In this document: positions 32,571-47,348 of the stretch, one piece after another
How the letters are laid out: every line of letters begins with the position of its first letter
Numbering within the stretch: the stretch's first letter is position 1
Assembly: GCA_036365515.1 (NCBI GenBank)
Contig: CM070874.1
Coordinates: forward strand, 219,774,942-219,838,941
Length of the DNA stretch: 64,000 nt
Source of the DNA: Torymus aiolomorphi
Taxonomy: Eukaryota > Arthropoda > Insecta > Hymenoptera > Torymidae
Direction of reading: 5' to 3'
Position numbers and translations under genes: made by a program
The notes under the pieces: model-generated
Databases searched by the model: none
What the model was told of the DNA's origin: nothing
The model's input: only the letters and a program-made list of their open reading frames with translations

Positions 32571-33430
32571 ATATATATACATATTCTGCAGAATTTCTGG
32601 AGTAAATATCAGTAGAACTTCTGCAGAATTTATGCAGAAATTCTGCAGAAACTGTGGAGAATTTCTACAGAACATTTGCATGATTTTTTTTAGGAGAATT
32701 ATTATAGGTACTTTTTAATAAGAAATTTGTTACATCTAAATAAATATACTTGCAACAAATAAATTAATGAGATTTTTTTTATAAAAGTCAATTAGAGTAA
32801 TTATATACTATTTCGAGTGTAATGTACCCTTACGAAAAACCCTGTAGGAATTCCTATAGAGATTCTATAGGATTTCCTATAAGTTTCCTATAGGATTCCT
32901 ACAGATTTTCCTATAGGAAACAATGCACGTATTTCCCCCTGTAAAATCCTGCAGGAATTCCTATAGGCTTATATATAGAAAATCCTACAGAGGTTTCAGA
33001 AAACTTTTTACAACCTGCAGGAATTTCTATAGGAAAATCAATAGGAAAGAATGCATGTTTTTTCACTGTAAAATCCTACAGGAATTCCTATAGGAAAATC
33101 TATAGGAAACAAAGCACAATTTTTCTGGTAAAATCCTGCAAGAATTGCTACTGCTTTTCTATAGGAATTCCTGTAGATAGTCAATAGGACTTCCACAGGT
33201 TTTCCATAGCACGTCCTGCATCGACTTTGCGAGCCTATTCTATAGGTTATTATTCTGCAGGAAATTCTATCAGTGAGATGTAACAAAAAAATCGCATTAT
33301 TTAGCGTGTTTGATACTTTCCTGGCGCAAGAAAAAACTGTACCTTTCTGTACATTTCCGTAAATTTCCGTATATTTCTGTACATTTTTGTACATTTTCGT
33401 ACATTTTCGTACATTTTCGTATATTTTTGT
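32196..33430. repeat. Two adjacent arrays of palindromic words
   Basis: The first array (about 32196-32690) is built from variants of TTCTGCAGAA and TTCTGCATA. The second (about 32826-33260) is built from TTCCTATAGGAA and CCTGCAGGAATT variants. Each begins with the same lead-in, CCCTTACGAAAAA...CTGTAG. A (TA)n tract occupies about 32516-32578 inside the first array, and TACATTTYCG-like 10-mers repeat at 33340-33420. Open frames here are repeat translations. Confidence 0.7.
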
Positions 33431-33455
33431 TACTTAAGGTAGTTCTCTAACGCGT

Positions 33456-33490
33456 TATAGTTTGTGCGCTCAGCGAGAGCACAAACTATA
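33456..33490. repeat. Strong hairpin
   Basis: TATAGTTTGTGCGCTC pairs with GAGAGCACAAACTATA (one mismatch) around a 3-nt loop. It lies just 3' of the minus-strand F1-like copy C. No poly-T follows that would suggest a specific transcription signal. Confidence 0.6.
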
Positions 33491-33549
33491 CCATGTTTAT
33501 AAGAATAAATAATTTAATCTAAATTTGGTTAGGAGTTTGTTCACTTTTA

Positions 33550-35730
33550 TAAGAATAATTAATTTATAAGTGTTGTATTAGGGGGTTCCTCTTACCCATT
33601 GTTTTAGTTTAATTTTTTTTGTATGCTTGTGTCTATTTGTTTTTAGTACATTTGGTAGGTTGTTGAACTGCATTATTGCTCTAATGTAACTATTTCTTAT
33701 GCTAATGGTCAGGTGTCTTCTGGGAATTTGTAGACTTTTTTTTCTCATGGTACTATTGTAGTTAATAAAGGCTGACTGTAATTCTGCGTAATGGTCAGTC
33801 AGTGATTCGTTCGAAAAGATTTGATCTAAGCTCATAAGATTTTTGTCGAATGTAAATTTGTTCTTATTAATTATTTTAAGTAATCTTATCTGTAGTCTAT
33901 TGAGCAAACTCTTACTGTTAGAATACGTGCCTCCCAAGGCCATATTTCCATATGAAATAATGCTGTAAAAGAGGGCATAATATATCATACTCAAGGTACC
34001 AGTAATCATGAGTTTTGCCAGTTTATAGAAAATGAAAATGAGATATTTACTTTTATTTTAAATGTATTCTATGTGCTTGTTCCATGTCATGTTACTATAA
34101 AACATGATGCCTAAATATTTCGTACATTCTACTTTATTGATTTTAGTGCCTTGAATGTTAATGTCTAAATTTTTTGGTGTGTTATCTATTTGATTTCCAA
34201 ATTTAATGCAAACTGTCTTGTCTGTGTTTAATGAAAGCTTGTTGAGTGCTAGCCATGTTGATATTTTATGTAGAGTTTCATTCATTTTGGTTTCGACTTC
34301 TTTCCAGGTTTTGGCTGTCGTCATTACAGCTGTATCATTTGCGTATGATACTATAGTGTCTTCGGAGATGTCTAGTAGCAAGTCGTTGATATAGAGTAAG
34401 AAGAGTAAGGGTCCCAAAATAGTTCCTTGAGGAACACTCATATTGAATGATTGGAATTGGCTGTTTATATCATTTAATTTTACTTTTTGCAGTCTATTTC
34501 CTAGATAACTTTTTATTAAGTTATAAGCACTTCCTCTTATTCCGTAATTGTATAGTTTATGAAGTAGAATTTGATGGTTTACCGTGTCAAAAGCTTTGGT
34601 GAGATCTAGGTAAGTTATGGCAATGGGAGTGCTCTTGTTTAATTTATCATATATTGCGTTAGATATTAGGGATAGAGCATCTTTTGTACTTTTATTTTTC
34701 CTAAAACCATATTGATTTTTGGCAAGTATTTCGCATTTGTTTATGAAATTTGTTATTCTATTGTGTATGATTTTTTCTAATATTTTTGATAGGTTTGAGA
34801 TAAGTGAAATGGGTCTGTAGTTAGTAGCGATATGTTTTACTTTTGATTTATGGATAGGTATAACTTCTGCAGTTTTCAGTGTATCTGGCCAGATGGCCTT
34901 TTCTATACAGAGGTTGAAAATGTGAACTAGGGGTTCTGCTATATGTTCCATCAGGGTTTTCAATGTTTTCCCATTGATATTATCAATACCACATTTTGTT
35001 TTCCATTCGGCAGATAATTTTTTAAATTTCATGGTGGTTGGTTGGCTCGAAGAGTATAATTTTGCTGTTCATTGTAGGGAGTTTAATTTCTTCATTTGTC
35101 GGTCTTATTTTATGACTTAGGTTTTTGCCAATTGGGCAGAAAAATTTGTTCAAGTTCTCAGCAATTTTTACAGAGTCAGATATTTTCTTATTGCTATCAG
35201 TTAAATAGTTAATGTTATTATTCCTTCTACGATTTTTTCCAATTTTTTGATTAATAACATTCCATATCCTCTTGGGAATATTCACGCTAGATTTTATTTG
35301 TTTATTATACAATTCCTTCGCTTTATTTATAATATTCTTTAGGATATTGGTAAAATACTTATATTCTTCTCTTTTCCTATTGTTATAAGGATCTTTTTTC
35401 CATAATTTATACAGTTTTTCTATGGTAGTACAAGATTTCATAATTGCCTTAGTGAACCAATTATTTCTAGGTCTCATCTTTTTATTTTTGTTAGTTTTTA
35501 TTTTATAATCAGCTTTGCATCGACATATTTTTATTTTATCAATAAGGTTATTTAAAACTATATTTGGATCATTTATTAGTGACAATTCTCTTCAGTTTAT
35601 TGAATCCGCGGCTGTACTAAGTTTGTTGTAATTTACATGTTTTATGGTATCTACATTGTGAGTAGTTCTTATCTTATTTATTGATATAAAAAGTGGAAAA
35701 TGGTCAGTAAGTGGTATACGAATATGGATA
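33550..35730 (-). pseudogene. F1-like LINE copy C (endonuclease end and RT)
   Basis: On the minus strand, 35022-35730 encodes the end of the endonuclease (TDHFP-like motif near 35700) and the linker. Then 34058-35032 gives RT with NYRPISLIS, YGFRKNKSTKDAL, YLDLTKAFDTVNH, VPQGTILGPLLF and YANDT (Asn replaces the first catalytic Asp of YADD). Finally, 33578-34009 gives the C-terminal part. Frame breaks fall near 35030 and 34040. There is no ORF3 and no CCAGCATACAGGAA hairpin downstream, so this is either 3'-truncated or a subfamily lacking ORF3. It is clearly dead. Confidence 0.85.
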
Positions 35731-35734
35731 TTCA

Positions 35735-36790
35735 TCATTCAAAAAATGTTCTAATATCACGGGACTGGATACTTGGACCTGTTTCATTGAAATCCTTGGA
35801 GTCAGAGAGAGGAGACTGGCAGTGGTAGAGGGCATGAACAATTTCGAGCTGGTGCTTCAGCTGGTAGTGTTGTGCGGCACGTACTCTTCAAAATCTTCGA
35901 ATTCATCTGTATGTAGCATGATTTTTCATGATTTCAAGTCAGTGGTCGTGAAATTATCCTACTTAATATATTCCTTTGAAAGAATACATAACTCATGTAT
36001 AATATGGCAGAAAAGTTAAGAAAATTGATTTTGCACTTTCACTTTCAGATGTTGACCTTTATTTAGCACAAGCATTAGCAAATGTTCAGTCAAAAAACGA
36101 AATTAATTTTTTTCTATTTTTCTCACATAGATGTTATAAAATTATGTATCATTATAACTAATATTCCAATAATCTAGGTTCTAGCTACTGAACATTTAAA
36201 GAAAAAAAAGGAAGAATGTTAGAGGAAGCCCCAACGTTAGTCAGAATATCACTCAAAACATGAAAAAGAAGCAATTTTTAATCTGTTTTCATTCGATATA
36301 TGATTGCTAGAGCTTTTATATTTGGCATGGACGTATAAATAACCTATTGCTGAATAATATATGTGCAAACAAAGTTAGAAAAATTTATTTTGTGGTTTGC
36401 TTTGAGACACATTGAACCTTTTAAGTAAATTTCAACAGTTCAGAGTACAAATTTCAAAATAAATTTTTCTGATTTTCTTCACATAGATATTATACAATTA
36501 TACCATGATATCACATACTACTCCAAATATTAAAGCTCTAGCAACTATACGATAGAAGGAAAAGTACAAAATAATTTTAAGAAGTCACACCGCCAGTTAG
36601 TGAACAACTAAATACATGAAAAAGCAAAAATGATTAATTGGTTACTAGTGTAACTATGATTGAAAGAGCTTTGATATTTGGCAGGGTAGCATAAAATAAC
36701 CTATAATTGCATTATATATGTACAAAAAAAATTCGAAAAATTTAGTTTGTATTTTGATTTTTAAAAACATTGCTGAATTTAATATTATAC
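35735..36790. repeat. No gene; ~350-bp imperfect direct repeats
   Basis: From about 36040 to 36780 two to three imperfect units repeat. Shared phrases include TCTCACATAGAT/TTCACATAGAT, AGAGCTTT-ATATTTGGCA and TAACCTAT. An open frame at 35711-36019 shows no family features, and I do not call a gene. Confidence 0.5.
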
Positions 36791-37355
36791 TGTAACATAG
36801 CGAAGTTAATATTCGGGCCAATCGATCACGCGACAATTGGTCAAATACTTTGCCGAATAAAATCGTGCCGCGAGAATGCGAATTGAGCGCCATCCGAGGT
36901 AATCTCTCTCCTTGTAGCAAGGGCTGACTCTCTTTCCGCTGGGTGCCTTCGCAATTTCAGCATCTCCGGAGTTCGATCCAAGCTACGCAGTCACTGAGTT
37001 CTCAAAAAGCCATATCACCTCCGACAAGGTCCGTTTCGTCACGAGCTCCCCTTCACCTGGTTACCTTTGGTGGACAATTGCTACTACTGAAAAACTATCA
37101 CGACAAATTGGAGAACTCTACTGGATTGGTGTCCCAGCGGGAGAGCTATCATTTGCAACATACTGAAATTGCAAGTTAAGTTCATCCGTCTTTTTTGCCA
37201 TCAACCACCGAGCGACTAATAATGTCAATTAACGTATAAGTTATTATAACAAGTGATCCGTGTCCGATACGTATATTCAAGTTATTGTTTAGATTATCGA
37301 ATTTCTAAAATCGTGCGATCTTCTTTTATACTTTGCGTCAATAAATCATACTTTT
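36791..37355 (+). repeat. Left part of an outer LTR, split by Copia
   Basis: This stretch starts TGTAACATAGCG and carries AATAAA shortly before the Copia insertion point. The remainder lies at 49552-49713 and ends TTTTTACA, giving a TGTAA...TTACA LTR of about 720 bp. The LTR end is followed by a primer-site-like TGGCGACC (49715). The matching second LTR is not in the window. The call rests on the termini and the primer site. Confidence 0.5.
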
Positions 37356-37652
37356 TGTCAGCGTAGCGCGGCTTTATGCCGTCCTGCCGCAACGAAATAA
37401 AATATGAGGCGCTACCTCTAGGCGCTGAACCAGAGACTAAAAGTGGGAGCGCTGAGCGGCCACCGCTCTCCCACCCCATTCTACTCCGAGCACTTGTACA
37501 GAGGGGAGCTAACATTGAGTTTGTTTATAATGTTGTTTATTAAGTAAAATTGTATTCAGAGAGTGTACATTAAAGTGTCTACAGAATAAGATTTAGTTTT
37601 GTGTACATCTGTGTTTTATTTTGAGCCAACTCCAAAAGCGTCCTATCCAACA
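37356..37652 (+). repeat. 5' LTR of the Copia element
   Basis: This is a 297-bp LTR. Compared with 49314-49551 it has two extra short segments (about 37432-37465 and near 37580-37605). It is otherwise collinear, from TGTCAGCGTAGCG to TATCCAACA. Confidence 0.85.
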
Positions 37653-38171
37653 GTTTATCGGCCCAGCTCGCGCTTCGTTGGAGGTGATTGTGCACGACAA
37701 TTCCCGAGGCTCCTTCTGGGAACAGAGGACTTTCAGAGCGGGTGCACCAAGAGGTTCAGAGGATGGTCACATTACGAGTTTCAGAGTAAGTAGTAATCTT
37801 TAAGAGTGATTTAGAGAAAAATGCCGCGTCGTGCATAAAAGTGAATTCGCTAGTGATATTACGTGCCGGTGATGAGTTTGTTCGTGGCGCATAAGAATAT
37901 AATCAAAGGCAACTCGTAAACGCGGTGATTCAGAGAATTTAAGAGGTGTGGGTAATGATTGAGGCATAAAAAATCTCGAGAGCGCGAGCAAAATTCAGAG
38001 TTGCGAGCAGCCGCGGGAGAGAAAAGCCGGCAACCGAGATTTCCGAGAATCGGGTGGCTCGCTTCGAAAACAAGCTTCTCCAGCGGAAATATGACACAGA
38101 GGTCAGGAGACGGTGGGCTGTGGGGCGATCTGTCTATTGACAGCACTGGGGCTATAGCAGCGGCCATGTTT
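37653..38171 (+). pseudogene. Copia primer site, leader and start of gag region
   Basis: Just inside the LTR, TTATCGGCCCAGCTCGCGC resembles the tRNA-iMet half-molecule primer site of Copia-type elements (GGCCCAG core). The leader and probable start of gag follow, rich in CAGAG words. A short frame from 37959 runs into the (GA)n tract at 38172 and cannot be confirmed as Gag. The element resumes at 45346. Confidence 0.5.
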
Positions 38172-38191
38172 GAGAGAGAGAGAAAGAGAGA
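38172..38191. repeat. Short (GA)n tract at the 3' end of F2 copy 1
   Basis: GAGAGAGAGAGAAAGAGAG lies directly at the 3' end of F2 copy 1. Confidence 0.8.
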
Positions 38192-39192
38192 TATTTATTT
38201 ATTGTGTCAAAAACACAAAGTGTTCAAAATATAAACAGTGTACATTAGAAAATTCGCCAAAATTAATATGTAAAACATAAAATGTAAAACAAGGATATCA
38301 CAAATCAAATCGAATACTTTTAAAAGATGATATCACAGTCAAAATAATACTAAGGTAGTCATATCACAGATAATACTTATAAGAGATGATATCACAGACA
38401 AAATAATACTAGGTTATCAGTAGTGATATCACAGTCGCAGAGTGAGATCACAGTTGAAGTTATAAGAAAATACTGAAAACTTTGGGCCAGTATAGCCACC
38501 GTGGCGAATACAATATTAAAAACACAATATTAACAATAAAAGTTTTTAAAATACCTATCATTCGAAGTACTAAAACTATAAGCAACTAAAACTGATACAT
38601 TCACTCATCCAGTCATACTTATAAATTACAGAATACTTATAAATTACAGGCATACAACTTGCCTAAGAATACAGGACATAACGAATACATAAATAGTGTA
38701 AATGGGACAATACAAGAGTACATAAAGCTATCACATTAAAGGTGACTTATTCCAGGTCAGATAAGTGCCTCCTTACTGCGCGCTTGAACCAACTGAGAGA
38801 CGGTAGGTTTCGAATCACAGTGGGTAGAGAGTTCCATAAGTGCGCTCCTCGCACCTGGAATGATTTAATTCCGTACGATTTGCGCATCAGAGGGGGCTCA
38901 AGTTCTTTTATCAATCCTCTTACGTTACCCCTGGGCACGTATCTAGTAAAGAGACCTACTAGACAGTTCGGAACATTCATACGCACGATTTTGTACATCA
39001 GTACAGCCTTAAAATAGAATCTCCTCGAATCAGTGCGTAGCCAGCCCAATGAGGTTCTGTGAGGAGTGATGTGATTGATCATCCCTCCTAAGACCAACCA
39101 CATACCTAACACCTGAATTCTGCAGGACCTGCAGTCGGATTCTCAGCTCCTGAGAAGCATTCAACATCACGACAGAACAATAGTCCAGGTGG

Positions 39193-39194
<2 letters not shown>
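38191..39194 (-). pseudogene. LINE-like family F2, copy 1 (5'-truncated)
   Basis: On the minus strand the readable part begins at PHLDYCSVVMLNAS and continues through LGWLRTDSRRFYFKA, LMYKIVRMN and WNSLPTVIRNLPSLSWFKRA. This is the C-terminal part of a LINE ORF2 and matches copy 2 at 43513-45216. One frameshift separates the two open pieces near 39040-39110. Both ends touch (GA)n: 38172-38191 and 39195-39261. A 3' UTR of about 0.55 kb is included. The clade is likely CR1/Rex-like, provisional. Confidence 0.8.

Positions 39195-39261
<67 letters not shown>
39195..39261. repeat. (GA)n microsatellite at the 5' end of F2 copy 1
   Basis: About 33 GA units adjoin the truncated 5' end of F2 copy 1. 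Open frames of alternating Arg/Glu or Ser/Leu across it are artefacts. Confidence 0.95.
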
Positions 39262-39263
<2 letters not shown>

Positions 39264-39398
39264 AAATGAAGCGCGCACGCGCGCGAGTATCAATACGAAT
39301 AATCAGCAAGCACAAACGTGTTACGGGTGAAACCGAGGTACTTCTCGCGCACGCTTGGATGCAAACAAACAAGTCGCTTCTGGACGAACGGAACGCCG

Positions 39399-40117
39399 CA
39401 CACTGGGCCCATACGGATTTTTTGGTTCAAAACCACCTAGAGGTCGCAATTCTCAACGGAAACTCAAAATTTTTGCTTGGGAACATTCGTTATCAAATAT
39501 CGAAGAGCCCTACGAAGCCTGATTTTCCAAAAAATTAACCTATAAATCTAAGGAGTCATATAATCCTATCACATCAACCAATCAATTCAATTTTTGACCT
39601 GCAAATCCCAAAAATACGATAAACCTTTAATTTGTAAGCCCTTTACTCGTGAACTCTTTACCTTTGATCCAGTAAGCCATGCACTCATAAACTCTAAACC
39701 TATAAGCCCTAACCTCATAAGTCTTAAGGCAGTCTTACACCTAGTGGCTTCTGAGGCCAAAATCAGCTATAAAAAAGAGAAAAATGTTATTTAAACCACA
39801 TACAATGTATATCCTAAAAATATACACTATTTCTGACAGAATGGCCCAAGACTTAATCTGTAGACCAATTTTATGAATCAAGGTTAAGAGAGCATGTGTC
39901 AAGGACTTATAAATTGAAGTTTTATAGCATTTTTGGGAATCACAAGTGTAAATTTTGCGGTTATATGTTATAAATTAGGTTTATAGGTTCATATTATCAA
40001 AATTAGGCTTCGTAGCGGTCTTTGGTATTTTGTCACAAAAGTTCCTGTTTTTAAATTTTCAAATTCGGTTGAGAATTATGACCTCTAGGTAGTTTTGAAC
40101 CTTTCGGCCCCAGTGTG
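39399..40117. mobile_element. Transib-like MITE with CGCCG target duplication
   Basis: The inverted ends are CACACTGGG and CCCAGTGTG, with inner arms of about 150 bp (CCTAGAGGTC; CTACGAAGCCT; AACCTATAAA). The flanks are CGCCG on both sides (39394-39398; 40118-40122). Transib elements are known for 5-bp CGNCG-type duplications and ends beginning CAC, like the RAG heptamer. The 719-bp interior is non-coding. The superfamily call rests on the flank and termini. Confidence 0.65.
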
Positions 40118-40776
40118 CGCCGTGAGTTTGGGAGCCACAAAGCGCTGTGCGTTATGTGGTATACAGGGTGTGTCATTTTAATTGACGCACCCGAAAATTT
40201 CATAAACGGCGTCTCCTAGAAAAAAATGATTCAAACAAAAGTTGTAGGGTACGGACGGGGCCAACTGATAATGACCTTCGCTTTGACCTTGAGGTCAAAG
40301 ATCAAGGTCATTTGAAGGTCAAATCGATTTTTTGCATAGGAACCCCCACTTTTGACCCCGGAAATGGAAAGAGCGTCAAATTTTACGTTCAAATATGACC
40401 TTGAACCTAATTTGAAATTTAATATTTAAGGTCATTCTAATGTTTAAATTGATCAATGTATCCATTTCAAAAACTACGCATTCAACCATTGATCACAACC
40501 TTTCATCTTAAGTGACTTCTAATAATTATCAATAACCAACTTTTACCTAATGTGACCACTGGTGATATGGTTTCTGCTTGCGAACTTAATCTCAAGTGAA
40601 AGGCACTTAAAATTTAAATGAAAGGAGCAGTTTGCGCATTCAGTTAATACGACAGACATACATTATTTTGTGGAGTCTCCGCTCTTTATTGTCCACAGTT
40701 CAATAATTTGTTCTTAATTTTTAATTATAATTTTTCATTTTGCTTTCAATTTAGCAAAAATGTTTTGTCAAAAATT

Positions 40777-41842
40777 ATGGCAGAGTACCCACCAGCTGAA
40801 ATTGTTGATATGTTGATAATTTTCGGTGAATGTCATGGTAGTTACCGAGCTGCTGCTAGACGATATGCAGAGCGTTACCCAGATCGGCGACATCCTAATG
40901 ACAGAACCATTCAAAGACTAAATTTGAAAGCTCAGAATGGACACTTAAGTCGACAATGTCCAAGTCGTGTATACGACGAAAATGATACACGTGTTCTTGT
41001 AATTTTAACTTACATTCACCTAAATCCGCACACAAGTTGTCGAATCATTTCAAGAGATTCAGGTATTCCTTTTAAAACTGCTTCAAGAATTATCAAAAAA
41101 GTGAAATTCCACGCATATCGCATAGTATTAGTGCAAGTCTCAATTCCCAATGATCGTCAAGAGCGTTTAAATTTTTGTAATTGGGCTTTACGAAAAATTG
41201 AGGAGGACCATGACTCCTTTAGGTTTGTAGTGTTTAGCGATGAAGCCACTTTCGAAAATAACGGCGAAGTTAATAGACACAATTGGCATTATTACTCAGA
41301 GGTTAATCCTCATTGGTATTGACAAGTTGATAATCAACACCATTGGAGTCTAATGGTCTGGTGTGGCATCATGAATGGTTATCTAATTAGCCCATACTTT
41401 TTGATAGAAATGTAACAGGAGCTATTTTTCGAGAGATGCTTAGTAAGCACTTACCTGGTATGCTTGAAAATGTTGATTTGGCAACGAGACAAAGAATGTA
41501 CGTTCAATTAGATGGTGCAGGGCCGCATTATGCTCGAATTGTGCGGGACTTTTTGAATAACATGGATTCGCAAAGATGGATACGACGAGCGGGTCCAGTT
41601 TCTTAGCCTGCCCGATCACCTAATATGACATTGCTTGATTTTCTTTTTTGTGGGAATTCATAAAAGATAAAGTGTATGAGGAAGCGCCAACTACAAGAGA
41701 AGACATGAAAAATCGAATAAGAGAAGCTTGTACGGCAATTCCAAGAAACGTACTGCTGAAGACTGTTGATAATTTTCAAATTCGAATCAACTTATGTCTC
41801 GAAGCTAACGGTGCTAACTCTGAACAACTATTACGAGGTTGA
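40777..41842 (+). pseudogene. Tc1/mariner transposase (DD41D type), broken
   Basis: The start MAEYPPAEIVDML leads into an N-terminal helix-turn-helix (YRAAARRYAERYPDR; TIQRLN) and a second one (DSGIPFKTASRII). Catalytic region: VFSDEATF (first Asp), a stop at 41320, HHWSLMVWCGI, QLDGAGPHYARIVRDFL (second Asp), and then SPNMTLLDFL, with 41 residues to the third Asp. The stop codon in GPVS-PARSP replaces a usual Trp. The last piece, 41648-41842, ends EANGANSEQLLRG. At least three stops plus frameshifts near 41400 and 41650 inactivate it. It would bind the inverted ends and cut and paste at TA. Confidence 0.85.
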
Positions 41843-41871
41843 CATTGATTGATATTGAAAAAGTAAATTAC

Positions 41872-42152
41872 TCCAGAACGTGAGAGACAAGGGAACTCAC
41901 GGAAATAGGAAGCACCCCGGAACGTGAGAGGCGAGGGGACTCACGATAACAGAAAGCACTCCGGAACGTGAGAGGCGAGGGGACTCACGACAACAGAAAG
42001 CACCCCGGAACGTGAGAGGCGAGGGGAGTCACGACAACAGAAAGTACCCCGGAACGTGAGAGGCGAGGGAACTCACGACAACAGAAAGTACCCCGGAACG
42101 TGAGAGGCGAGGGGACTCATGACAACAGAAAGCCCGGAACGTGAAAGGCAAG
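41872..42152. repeat. 44-bp minisatellite inside the mariner
   Basis: There are about seven copies of a unit like CGGAACGTGAGAGGCGAGGG. Each contains CGTGAG and CTCACG as an inverted pair. Shortly after, GGATCTCTTCGATCTTTATCCT repeats about two and a half times (42248-42298). Confidence 0.85.
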
Positions 42153-42731
42153 GAGGCTTAGAAAAATTGAGCACTTCAACGAAATACTTTCCTATCACGT
42201 CTACGTTATTGTGTCCGGGTAAAGCTGGAATAGGTCTTTGTCCTTCTTGGATCTCTTCGATCTTTATCCTGGATCTCTTCGATCTTTATCCTGGATCTTG
42301 ACGTCTATGTCAAGGCCACATCTTAATATTGACCTGAAGATCAATATCATGGTCAGTTGCCCCTCCCCTACACTCAGCTTTTGTACAAAACATTTTCTTC
42401 TGTAGACTGTGTAGTTTTCCAAATGTTTGAATGCGTTGACCGACTTTCTTCTTTACATTATGTTGACCTTAGAGTTTGAAGTTAGGGTCCAGGTCATATT
42501 TGAACGTAAAATTTGCCGCTCATTCAATTTCCGGGGTCAAAAGTGGGGGGTTCCTATGCAAAAAATCGATTTGACCTTCAAATAACCTTGATCATTGACC
42601 TCAAGGTCAAAGTGAAGGTCATTATCAGTTGGCCCCCTCCGTACCCTACAACTTTTGTTTGAATCATTTTTTTCTAGGAGACGCCGTTTTTGAAAATATC
42701 GGGTGCGTTAATTAAAATTACACACCCTGTA

Positions 42732-46399
<3,668 letters not shown>

Positions 46400-46400
<1 letters not shown>

Positions 46401-47348
46401 TATGTAACATAAGACTTGGACATGATTCACTAGAGTATTTCAAGCAATTCCGGCAGTCAGAGGAGAGACTGGATAAAATCAAATTTGCCAAAGAAATTTG
46501 AGAGTGCGAGATATGCATACTAACCAAAAATGAAAAGTCTACCATTCAGAGATAAGAGATCCAGAGCAACCAGACCCTTGCATTCCATACATGCGGACAC
46601 AATGGGACCTATTAAACGAGCATCGTTTCCAGATGATAACAAGTTTATTATTGTGTTTATTGACGACTACTCGAGATACGCCAGAGCATATTGCGTCAAA
46701 CACAAAAACGAAGCTGGAAAATGTTTAGAGGAATTTTTAATTCATATGAAAAATCTAATAGGAATACATGAGAAAGTATGTTTTATCAGAGCATACAACT
46801 GAACATTGTTTACTAGAGGAGAGTTTTCGGAGATTATGTAAAAGGAAGTTATAAGTAGAGACTTTGCCCCTCCTTACGCACCAGAGTTAAATGGAACAGC
46901 CGAGCGGTTTAACAAAACCATTCAGAAGAAAATCAGAGCCTTGATGTTTGACTCAGGTATACCATCAACAATGTGGATAACTGCCACTGAAGAAGCGATT
47001 CACGTATACAACAGAACTTTACACAAGAGCAATAAATTTAAAACTCTACTTTCGAAAATTTGTCCAGAGAAAAAGAGTCACTTAGAGAATCTGAGGAGAT
47101 TTGGATGTATAGCCTACGTGAAAATACCCATTTCGGAGAATAAATTATCAGAGCAAGCTTTAAAAGCACTTTTGATCTGGTATACTCCTACGGGATACCG
47201 TTTGTGGCACCCACAAATAAACAGATTTATAAACTCGAGGCATGTGAGATGTAACGAGAAGATGGTATACAAACATCAAAAAGAATCTCCAGAAAAACCA
47301 GGGTTTCAAATTTCAGAGAACACAGAGAAATCAGAGATATCCCAATAG
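46400..47348 (+). pseudogene. Copia integrase
   Basis: RLGHDSLEYFKQF marks the pre-integrase region, followed by ECEICILTK (zinc-binding Cys pair). The core has SIHADTMGPI and FIDDYSRYARAYCVKHK, then FAPPYAPELNGTAERFNKTI with the catalytic Glu region. LRRFGCIAYVKIP closes the fold. At least three stops or frameshifts occur (near 46500, 46800 and 46840). Confidence 0.82.

Larger units (their letters stand above)
40165..42729 (+). mobile_element. DD41D-type mariner with ~260-bp inverted ends
   Basis: The ends CAGGGTGTGT and the inverse ACACACCCTG are flanked by TA (40163-40164; 42730-42731). Long inverted terminal regions include GACCTTGAGGTCAA and AACCCCCACTTTTGACCCC. A single transposase lies in the centre and a 44-bp minisatellite sits before the right end. 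The spacing of the catalytic residues suggests the DD41D (rosa) group. The copy is dead. Confidence 0.82.

Noticed and set aside
33456..33490. Hairpin as a terminator
   Set aside because: Eukaryotic context and no downstream T-run; kept only as an inverted repeat.
35711..36019. 102-codon frame after LINE copy C
   Set aside because: Begins inside the LINE remnant on the antisense strand and shows no motif.
36943..37179. 78-codon frame in the outer LTR as a host exon
   Set aside because: Lies wholly between a TGTAAC LTR start and AATAAA, without splice-site support or a recognised domain.
37959..38234. 91-codon frame in the Copia leader as gag
   Set aside because: Runs into the (GA)n tract and the F2 3' UTR, so its second half is not Copia. 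Gag identity could not be confirmed.
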